Positions 1-5,925 of a stretch of DNA of 9,760 nt are shown here, piece after piece. Origin of the DNA: an uncultured Bacteroidales bacterium (GTDB lineage: Bacteria > Bacteroidota > Bacteroidia > Bacteroidales > Paludibacteraceae); contig CAMHEP010000051.1 of assembly GCA_946184195.1 (NCBI GenBank), positions 1 to 9,760 of the forward strand, written 5' to 3'. Below the pieces are notes generated by a model. It saw only the letters and a program-made list of their open reading frames with translations. It ran no database searches and was not told where the DNA came from. Both the position numbers and the translations under genes were made by a program. Numbering within the stretch: position 1 is the first letter of the stretch; each line of letters begins with the position of its first letter.

Positions 1-1
1 G

Positions 2-73
2 TAGCCTATAGCAGAGTCGAACTGCTCTTTACAGAATGAAAATCTGTCGTCCTAGCCGATAGACGAATAGGCC
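2..73 (-). tRNA. tRNA-Glu (anticodon UUC)
   Basis: Read on the minus strand, this 72-nt stretch folds into a full cloverleaf. The acceptor stem is GGCCTAT with ATAGGCT (a G-U pair at the first position). The D stem is GTCT/GGAC, the anticodon stem ACAGA/TCTGT encloses loop TTTTCAT with anticodon TTC, and the T arm is AGCAG-TTCGACT-CTGCT with five pairs. The discriminator base is A. The anticodon UUC reads GAA/GAG, so this is a glutamate tRNA; the GGCCTAT start also fits the Glu tRNAs I know from Bacteroidales. The window stops one base past the discriminator (a C), so it cannot be seen whether CCA is encoded. It is transcribed away from the beta-barrel gene, from its own promoter in the spacer, with an inferred 5' leader of about a dozen bases. 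Confidence 0.96.
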
Positions 74-92
74 ATGAGCGCAAAAGCGGGTG

Positions 93-124
93 CAAAATTA
101 GTACAAAAGTTTGAAATACGCAAA
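93..124 (-). promoter_or_regulatory. Bacteroidota-type promoter of the tRNA-Glu gene
   Basis: On the minus strand there is a -33 box TTTG (121-124), a 20-bp spacer, and a -7 box TAATTTTG (93-100) matching the TAnnTTTG consensus exactly. Transcription would start near base 86, roughly 13 bases before the mature tRNA 5' end, which is a sensible precursor leader. The match to both boxes with normal spacing makes this a strong sequence call; the start site itself is inferred. Confidence 0.8.
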
Positions 125-150
125 TTTTTTTAGAAAAAAGTGCAAAAATA

Positions 151-181
151 TTTGATATATGCGGATTTATTCGTAATTTTG
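151..181 (+). promoter_or_regulatory. Bacteroidota-type promoter of the beta-barrel gene
   Basis: A -33 box TTTG (151-154) is followed by exactly 19 bp and a -7 box TAATTTTG (174-181), a perfect match to the TTTG-N19-TAnnTTTG pattern of the Bacteroidota housekeeping sigma factor. Start sites in this class usually lie about 5-8 bases after the -7 box, that is around 186-189, while the ATG of the next gene is at 190. The transcript would have almost no 5' untranslated region. The same promoter probably also serves the downstream thiamin receptor, because no second promoter is visible ahead of it. Confidence 0.82.
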
Positions 182-189
182 CAGTCCAA

Positions 190-1011
190 ATGAAGCGATT
201 TTACGGAATTATAGTGTGTTTAGTGTTTAGCATGAGTGTGCTTGCTCAGGCTCCGGACATGCAACAACACAGTGCAGCGACGCGTCGTCCGGATTTGCAG
301 ACGGCAGATGGTGCATTCTTCGACCCGACCCGAGTGGTCAAGACAAAGCCGGTCTACCATTTCTCGACGCAATGGCGCATAGAGGCAGGATATGTGCAGA
401 ATTATTTGCATAGCCGTAATAAGACTTTCTCGAACAATTATCTTCACGGTGGTCAAATAGGATTTCGTGTAGATTTCATGTTGCCGTATAACCTAAGTTT
501 GCAGACGGGATTAAGTTATGCCCTGACCTACGGCAAGCGCACCCAGCGTTGGGGAACCTTGCAGGATGCGAACGACGGAACAATGAACGAATACAATCTG
601 CTAACGACGACGGAGCACACCTTATTAATACCCGTACGCGCGTGGTACAAGGTGGACCTTCCCAAACGCTGGCGTCTGCTATTTTACGGCGGTCCTCAGC
701 TGCAGATAGGTTTGGCGGAACCCGTCAAAGTACAATCGCACCTCAGTCCGAAGACGCAAGCATGGCTAAATAAATCGGGCATACGATACGAGGACTATGA
801 CAACTATCGCGACGGAATCTTGAACCGTGCTAACATCCAATTGGGAGTAGGAGGCGGCGTGGAATGGGACCGTTTGCGACTAACCGCCGGCTATGACTTC
901 GGGCTGAATAATCTGGTAAAGAACCAACAGGTAGACAAACAGCATGCCTGGGAGTGGAGTTGGTTCGTGAGTTTCGGCGTACGACTCAACAACGAGAAAA
1001 AAGACAACTAA
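190..1011 (+). CDS. Outer-membrane beta-barrel protein (porin-like, unknown substrate)
   Basis: This 273-residue protein begins with a signal peptide: a basic start (MKR), a hydrophobic core at about 5-18, and a likely cleavage after VLA at residue 19. From about residue 57 onward it has the alternating aromatic/hydrophobic and polar pattern of beta strands, with repeated strand-like stretches (for example RIEAGY, SLQTGLSYAL, LIPVRAWYKV, LLFYGGPQLQIGL, LQLGVGGG-type glycines, LRLTAGYDFGL), ending in WFVSFGVRLN, a typical last strand. This fits the small outer-membrane beta-barrel (OMP_b-brl / porin family) proteins common in Bacteroidota. A later in-frame ATG (about 230) would destroy the signal peptide, so 190 is the better start. 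It lies 14 bases ahead of a TPP aptamer and the thiamin receptor gene, hinting at shared transcription. A role in thiamin uptake is only a guess from this position; the substrate, if any, is unknown. Confidence 0.85.
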   Translation: MKRFYGIIVCLVFSMSVLAQAPDMQQHSAATRRPDLQTADGAFFDPTRVVKTKPVYHFSTQWRIEAGYVQNYLHSRNKTFSNNYLHGGQIGFRVDFMLPYNLSLQTGLSYALTYGKRTQRWGTLQDANDGTMNEYNLLTTTEHTLLIPVRAWYKVDLPKRWRLLFYGGPQLQIGLAEPVKVQSHLSPKTQAWLNKSGIRYEDYDNYRDGILNRANIQLGVGGGVEWDRLRLTAGYDFGLNNLVKNQQVDKQHAWEWSWFVSFGVRLNNEKKDN

Positions 1012-1025
1012 AAAAAAACAAAATA

Positions 1026-1101
1026 ATCCTTTTTAAGGGGTGCCGCGAGGCTGAGATTATACCCTACGAACCTGGGCAGGTAATGCTGCCAAGGGATAGA
1101 A
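1026..1101 (+). promoter_or_regulatory. TPP riboswitch (THI element) aptamer
   Basis: The conserved core of the thiamin pyrophosphate aptamer is present in order: GGGGTGCC (1037-1044), GGCTGAGA (1049-1056), ACCCT (1061-1065), GAACCTG (1068-1074), GGCAGGTAATGCTGCC (1075-1090) and AAGGGA (1091-1096). P2 pairs AGGGG/T (1036-1041) with ACCCT, P3 is the short GCC-GCGA-GGC hairpin, and P5 contains the usual TAATGC. The closing helix P1 can be formed by TTTTA (1031-1035) with TAGAA (1097-1101), placed as in well-studied aptamers. Such elements bind TPP and lower expression of thiamin synthesis and transport genes. The gene below it is a TonB-dependent receptor, so repression of uptake when TPP is plentiful is expected. 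There is no U-run after the aptamer, so control is probably at translation rather than by a terminator (inference). Confidence 0.97.
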
Positions 1102-1117
1102 CGGAGCATTCTCTATC
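1095..1117 (+). promoter_or_regulatory. Candidate switching hairpin overlapping riboswitch helix P1
   Basis: GATAGA (1095-1100) is perfectly complementary to TCTATC (1112-1117), giving a 6-bp stem with an 11-base loop. Its left arm contains most of the 3' strand of aptamer helix P1 (1097-1101) and the end of the conserved AAGGGA, so this hairpin and P1 cannot form together. That is the layout expected of an expression platform. When P1 forms, TCTATC is freed and could pair with downstream bases such as GATA..GA at 1129-1136. The pairing is read directly from the sequence; the regulatory role is inferred. Confidence 0.45.
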
Positions 1118-1161
1118 GCAGCATACCTGATACAGACCAAGAACAAATCACGTATTGAGGT

Positions 1162-3321
1162 ATGAAAAAAACTTTCTTTACTTTATTGGCAGCGCCGATA
1201 GCTGCCGCGATGATCCAAGCCGCACCGTCCGACACGCTGACTGTGCTGATGGACGAGTTAGACGAACTGGTAGTGAGTCGTCCCGTGATGCAAGTGACCA
1301 ACAGTAAGCAGGAGCTCAAGCATGCAGAACTCAACCGTATCAACACGGGGCAGAACCTGCCGTACCTGCTGCAATCGACCCCGTCGCTGGTATCCACCTC
1401 AGACGACGGTTTGGGCGTGGGCTACACCTACTTCCGTATTCGTGGAACAGACCACACTCGTATCAACATGACCCTGAACGATGTGCCACTCAACGACGCG
1501 GAGAGTCAGACCGTATTCTGGGTTAACCTGACCGATATGGCAAGCGGCGTCAATAGTTTGCAGGTGCAACGCGGTGTCGGCACGAGTGCGAACGGCGGTA
1601 GCAGCTTCGGTGCAAGCGTCAACATACGCACGCTGGATGATATCTTCCTCAAGGAACCCAGCCCGCGTCCGGGTCCTGTCCGCGCTGAGTTGGACTTCAA
1701 CGGGGGAATGTACCGCACCTTCCGCGAGATGGTTAAGGTAGACGGCTACTGGGGAGAGCGCGAAAGTAGCACCGGCGCATGGCATGCCGGCGCACGCTTC
1801 TCGAAGGTCAACTCCGACGGCTATGTAGCACGCGCCTCATCCGACCTCCTCAGTTATCAAGCCACCTTAGGTTGGGCGAGAAGAAACACCACACTGAGTC
1901 TGCTCGCCTTCGGCGGCAAGGAGCGCACGTACATGGCATGGAATGGTTTGACACGTACACAGATAGAGGAGGACAGGCGTCAGAACACAGCCGGATGGTA
2001 CATGGATAATAACGACAATGAACATTTCTACGACGACCAGACTGACAACTACCAACAGCACCATGTGCATCTTAACCTCACCCACCGTTTCAACCTACAC
2101 TGGTCGCTCAGCGCCACGGCACATTACACCTTCGGCACGGGCTACTACGAGCAAGTGGGACTGGACAACACGTATTGGTGCTATCTGCACGACATCGGTC
2201 AATACGGGCTCCGCAACCATTTCTACGGTGGTATCATCACGGCTAAGTATATCCACGAGAAAGTGGATGTGCAGATGGGTGTGGCACTCAATAACTACAA
2301 CGGCACGCAGTACGGCAAAATGGACACACTGAGCGGTAATGGCATGCAGGATTACTATAAGGGCTATGGAGATAAACTGGACGGCAACATATACGCCAAA
2401 GCCAATTGGCACGTGCTGCATCGCGGACAAGAGAAGTTGAGTCTCTATGGCGACATACAATACCGACTGGTCGATTATCGACTGAGTGGTGATAACGAGT
2501 ATACGCTTGCTGCTGTGGACGAGCACCACACCTACCACTTCTTCAACCCCAAAGCCGGACTCACCTATGACAACGGAGGTCACCGTCTATCGGCTACCTT
2601 TGCCATCGCCAATCGCGAACCTGTGCGCACCTGTTTCACCGACTGGCACGACACACAGAATAGTCCCAAGAGCGAACAACTCTTTGACTACGAATTGGGG
2701 TATAGTTACTCCTCGCAGGGAAGACTACGGAGCGGTTACACCATGCCGTGGCATATCGGGCTCAACCTATATATGATGGACTACAAGGACCAGTTTGTGC
2801 TGACGGGTGAATTGAACATGCTCAGTTACGCATTGACGAAGAACGTCGATAAATCATATCGACTGGGTGCCGAGTTTCAGTTTGGCGTTGAGTGGGCCAA
2901 GTGGTTCAGTTGGCAGGGCAACCTAACCTGGAGTAGGAACAAATGGAAAGACGGTGATACATGGCGCACCATCTCCTTCTCGCCCGACTGGATAGCCGGC
3001 AACACGTTCAGTTTCCATGCAGCGGGTTTCAACGGAGACATCCAGACACAAGTAGTAAGCGACCAATACCTCGACAACACCGCCAGCAGCGACTATCGGC
3101 TCAAAACGTACACCGTGACCAACGTGAATCTGAGTTACCTGTTACCCCTCGGACACATACGCAACTGCCCGGACATCACCATCAAATGCCAGATTAACAA
3201 CCTCTTTAATTCTTTATACGAGAGTAACGGATATGTGTGGGACGACGGTACGTTTAAGACTGCGTACTACATGCCCCAGGCAGGCATCAACGTACACGCA
3301 GGGTTTGCCGTACGATGGTGA
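1162..3321 (+). CDS. TonB-dependent outer-membrane receptor, probable thiamin uptake (OMR1 type)
   Basis: A 719-residue receptor with a signal peptide (about 1-20, cleaved after IQA), a TonB-box-like stretch near residues 31-39 (DELDELVVS), a plug domain at about 45-160, and a beta-barrel to the C-terminus. Plug hallmarks visible are FRIRGTD (91-97), the LNDVPLND turn (105-112) and the VQRGVGTSANGGSSFGASVN segment (135-154). The protein ends in GFAVRW, a typical aromatic-ended last strand. It lacks the N-terminal carboxypeptidase-like extension of SusC proteins and has no SusD partner, so it resembles classical vitamin or siderophore receptors. It would import its ligand into the periplasm using energy passed on by TonB-ExbBD. 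The TPP riboswitch directly upstream is the ground for assigning thiamin or a phosphate or precursor of it, matching the THI-regulated receptors called OMR1 in Bacteroidota. Its 3' end overlaps a convergent gene by 35 bases. Confidence 0.9.
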   Translation: MKKTFFTLLAAPIAAAMIQAAPSDTLTVLMDELDELVVSRPVMQVTNSKQELKHAELNRINTGQNLPYLLQSTPSLVSTSDDGLGVGYTYFRIRGTDHTRINMTLNDVPLNDAESQTVFWVNLTDMASGVNSLQVQRGVGTSANGGSSFGASVNIRTLDDIFLKEPSPRPGPVRAELDFNGGMYRTFREMVKVDGYWGERESSTGAWHAGARFSKVNSDGYVARASSDLLSYQATLGWARRNTTLSLLAFGGKERTYMAWNGLTRTQIEEDRRQNTAGWYMDNNDNEHFYDDQTDNYQQHHVHLNLTHRFNLHWSLSATAHYTFGTGYYEQVGLDNTYWCYLHDIGQYGLRNHFYGGIITAKYIHEKVDVQMGVALNNYNGTQYGKMDTLSGNGMQDYYKGYGDKLDGNIYAKANWHVLHRGQEKLSLYGDIQYRLVDYRLSGDNEYTLAAVDEHHTYHFFNPKAGLTYDNGGHRLSATFAIANREPVRTCFTDWHDTQNSPKSEQLFDYELGYSYSSQGRLRSGYTMPWHIGLNLYMMDYKDQFVLTGELNMLSYALTKNVDKSYRLGAEFQFGVEWAKWFSWQGNLTWSRNKWKDGDTWRTISFSPDWIAGNTFSFHAAGFNGDIQTQVVSDQYLDNTASSDYRLKTYTVTNVNLSYLLPLGHIRNCPDITIKCQINNLFNSLYESNGYVWDDGTFKTAYYMPQAGINVHAGFAVRW

Positions 3322-3811
3322 TAGCTATCCACGCCACGACACCTATGCCGACAGGAATCCATCCCCATTGATAATCGGGCTCGAAGAACGATGCCCATAC
3401 GCACTCTATCCATCCCAAATACACCATTACTGCAGCCAAAGCGACGATTGCCAATAGTCCTAAAAAAGCTGCAGTGATGGTTCTTAGTTTGTCTTCAGTC
3501 CTCCCCACCAGCACTATCCATCCTATCGGCAACACAAAAAGCACTGTGGGTAACAAATAGGATGACGCACCCACAAATAAAGAAAGCAGAAACGACTCTT
3601 CACTCGTGTTGGAATGATAATAGTCAATGCGCCGGATCATATAGAGACACCACGCTAATACCAACACCACGGCTATTCCCGACCAATAGGATCGATTGTT
3701 GATTGCCTCCACGTAGAGAGGAAGGATGACACATAACGCCACCGCTACCGCCCCTATTAACCAGGGGAGGTAACGATAGAGAATACGTTGTGTGTTGGGT
3801 TTGATACGCAT
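3287..3811 (-). CDS. Small polytopic inner-membrane protein, function unknown
   Basis: The 174-residue product is strongly hydrophobic, with about five membrane segments near residues 14-36, 42-59, 74-101 (long, perhaps bent or re-entrant), 111-133 and 148-167. Short basic tracts flank them (RIKPNTQRILYR at the start, RR at 60-61, VRQTLRVR at the end). I see no catalytic motif and do not recognise the family. It starts 12 bases after the stop codon of the Dcp-like peptidase gene, without a Shine-Dalgarno, so it is probably the last gene of that operon. Its final 11 codons and stop lie antisense to the end of the thiamin receptor gene. That it is a real gene rests on its consistent membrane-protein composition, tight operon spacing and ATG start; function cannot be given. 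Confidence 0.75.
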   Translation of the reverse strand: MRIKPNTQRILYRYLPWLIGAVAVALCVILPLYVEAINNRSYWSGIAVVLVLAWCLYMIRRIDYYHSNTSEESFLLSLFVGASSYLLPTVLFVLPIGWIVLVGRTEDKLRTITAAFLGLLAIVALAAVMVYLGWIECVWASFFEPDYQWGWIPVGIGVVAWIAITIVRQTLRVR

Positions 3812-3823
3812 GGGTTCAAGCGC

Positions 3824-5920
3824 TTATTCGATGAAACCCTTGCGTCGCAAGAGGTGTTTCGGGTCGGCTTCTTGTCCCCGGAACTCCAGATAGAGTTCGT
3901 GTGCATCACGCGTTCCTCCTTGCTCCAGCATGTGACGGAAACGCTCAGCCACCTCGCAATTGAGAATATCTCCCGTCTCCTTGAACGCAGCAAAAGCGTC
4001 AGCATCAAGCACAGCCGACCACGTGTAGGAATAATACCCTGCCTCATAGCCGGTAGTGAAGATATGATTGTAGAAGGTCGAGCGATAGCGCACGATGATT
4101 TCGGGAATCATATGCATTCGGGCAAGCGAAGCGGCCTCAAACTTATTCACATCGAAATCCAAGGTGTCTGTTATCTCATGATAGTCCATATCCAGGATAG
4201 AAGCGGATAAGAGCTCCGTTTCCACAAAGCCCTGGTTGAACTTAGCAGCGGCATTGATTTTCTCAATCATCTCGTCAGGGATGAGTTCGCCTGTTTGATA
4301 GTGAAAAGCGTACGTTTTCAGTATCTCGGGTTCGTAGCAGTAGTTCTCCATGAACTGAGACGGCAATTCCACGAAATCACGCGGTGTATTCGTTCCGCTG
4401 AGCGATTTATAGGTAGCCTTCGACAGCAGTCCGTGCAAAGCGTGTCCGAACTCGTGGAAGAGTGTCTCCACATCGTCCATTGACAGCAAAGAAGGATTGT
4501 CCTTGGTGGGTTTATTGAAATTACCTACGTTGATGATAACAGGACGATGGTCAATACCCTTAGCGTCCACATATTGTGAGCAGATATTGTTCATCCATGC
4601 CCCGGGACGTTTACCGGCACGAGGGAAATAGTCGGTATAGAGCACACCTACCAAGTCGCCATTCACATCCGTCACCTTGAAGACTTCTACATCTTGATTA
4701 TAGATAGGCATACCCTCTATCTTCTCAAAGTTGATTCCATAGAGGTTGTGTGCCAAAAGGAAAGCCCCTTGGCGTACATTGGAGAGCTCGAAATAGGGTT
4801 TAATTTCCTCCTCATCCAGATCATATTTCTCGCGACGCAGTTTCTCGGCATAGTACCACCAATCCCAAGGTTGCAGTTTCTCCCCCGGAAGGTCTTTGTC
4901 CATCATTTCTTGGAGCGCTGCCGCTTCTCTTTTAGCTGCCGCGAGACTGGGTTCCCACACCGATTGCAGGAAGGCATCCACGGTCTTGGCGTCCTTAGCC
5001 ATACAATCGCTCAAGATATAATCAGCCGGGCAGTCATAGCCAAAGAGATGAGCTTTCTCAACGCGGAGATGCATAGTCTTGTTAATTACAGCCTTATTAT
5101 CATACTCATTGTCGTGGTTACAACGTGTTGTATATGCCATGAGTAGTTCCCGACGCAAGTTGCGGTTTTTGCAGTACTGCAACACCGGGGTGAAACTGGT
5201 GCGTTTTGGTGAGAAGAGCCAAGCGTCAGGTCGTCCTGCAGCCACCGCTTCCTCCTTAGCGGCAATCTTAGCACTCTCGGGAAGTCCTTCCAGCTCTGTT
5301 TCGTCAGTAATGAAGAGTTGGTACGCGTTGGTCTCTGCCACCACGTTCTGACCGAACTTCAGGCTCAGCAGTCCCAATTCCTGATTGATTTGTTTGAGCC
5401 GCTCTTTCTTGTCAGCCGGCAAATTAGCACCATGGTCGGCAAATGACTTATATGTCTCCTCCACCAGGCGCAACTGCTCCGGCGTGAGCGAGAGGTTAGA
5501 ACGATTGTCGTACACGGCTTTGACACGGCGGAAGAGTTCTTCATTGAGAATAACACCATCCTCGAAATCGCTCAGGAGCGGGCTCACCTCGTTAGCAATA
5601 GCATCCATCTCGTCGTTGCCATCTGCCTCCAGCACGTTGAAGAAGGCGGACGAGACCTTATCGAGCAGCATACCACTGCGGTCCAATGCCTCAATGGTAT
5701 TGGCGAAGGTGGGGAGCTCGGAGTTATTGACGATAGCATCTATCTCTGCCTGATTAAGACGAATAGCCTCCTTGAAAGCAGGAAGATAGTGCTCATTTTT
5801 GATTTGGTCGAACGCCGGCACACCAAAGGGTGTCTGAACGTCACTCAATAGCGGGTTTTGTTTGTCACAAGCCATAAGCGTACACATAGCAAGGCTCAGG
5901 ATAAAGAGTTTTGTTTTCAT
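3824..5920 (-). CDS. dcp: Lipoprotein M3-family peptidyl-dipeptidase (Dcp-like zinc metallopeptidase)
   Basis: This 698-residue protein has the M3 zinc signature HEFGHALH, with zinc ligands H489 and H493, catalytic E490, and the third ligand E517 in DFVELPSQ, following the SGTNTPRDF segment typical of Dcp and oligopeptidase A. The length matches E. coli Dcp (about 680). The family cleaves short peptides; Dcp releases C-terminal dipeptides. Unlike the E. coli enzyme it carries a lipoprotein signal: a hydrophobic stretch and lipobox LMAC with Cys18 as the lipidated residue. It is therefore expected to sit membrane-anchored in the periplasm or outer membrane and to degrade peptides there. No run of acidic residues after the cysteine marks it clearly for surface export. 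The start is 5 bases after the AsmA-family gene stop. Whether it is strictly a dipeptidyl carboxypeptidase or a broader oligopeptidase cannot be told from sequence. Confidence 0.93.
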   Translation of the reverse strand: MKTKLFILSLAMCTLMACDKQNPLLSDVQTPFGVPAFDQIKNEHYLPAFKEAIRLNQAEIDAIVNNSELPTFANTIEALDRSGMLLDKVSSAFFNVLEADGNDEMDAIANEVSPLLSDFEDGVILNEELFRRVKAVYDNRSNLSLTPEQLRLVEETYKSFADHGANLPADKKERLKQINQELGLLSLKFGQNVVAETNAYQLFITDETELEGLPESAKIAAKEEAVAAGRPDAWLFSPKRTSFTPVLQYCKNRNLRRELLMAYTTRCNHDNEYDNKAVINKTMHLRVEKAHLFGYDCPADYILSDCMAKDAKTVDAFLQSVWEPSLAAAKREAAALQEMMDKDLPGEKLQPWDWWYYAEKLRREKYDLDEEEIKPYFELSNVRQGAFLLAHNLYGINFEKIEGMPIYNQDVEVFKVTDVNGDLVGVLYTDYFPRAGKRPGAWMNNICSQYVDAKGIDHRPVIINVGNFNKPTKDNPSLLSMDDVETLFHEFGHALHGLLSKATYKSLSGTNTPRDFVELPSQFMENYCYEPEILKTYAFHYQTGELIPDEMIEKINAAAKFNQGFVETELLSASILDMDYHEITDTLDFDVNKFEAASLARMHMIPEIIVRYRSTFYNHIFTTGYEAGYYSYTWSAVLDADAFAAFKETGDILNCEVAERFRHMLEQGGTRDAHELYLEFRGQEADPKHLLRRKGFIE

Positions 5921-5925
5921 ATAAT

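Noticed and set aside
70..75. DxDG-like acidic stretch in the small lipoprotein (residues 70-75) as a calcium-binding loop
   Set aside because: Positions refer to residues of the protein; the spacing does not fit an EF-hand or dockerin loop and the flanking helices are missing.
143..150. Second minus-strand -7 box TATTTTTG ahead of tRNA-Glu
   Set aside because: It matches TAnnTTTG but there is no TTTG at a proper distance upstream; in such AT-rich sequence a lone match is weak.
3320..3329. Palindrome GATAGCTATC at the end of the thiamin receptor gene, as a terminator
   Set aside because: It has no loop, is short, and is not followed by a T-run; 10-bp palindromes are common by chance.
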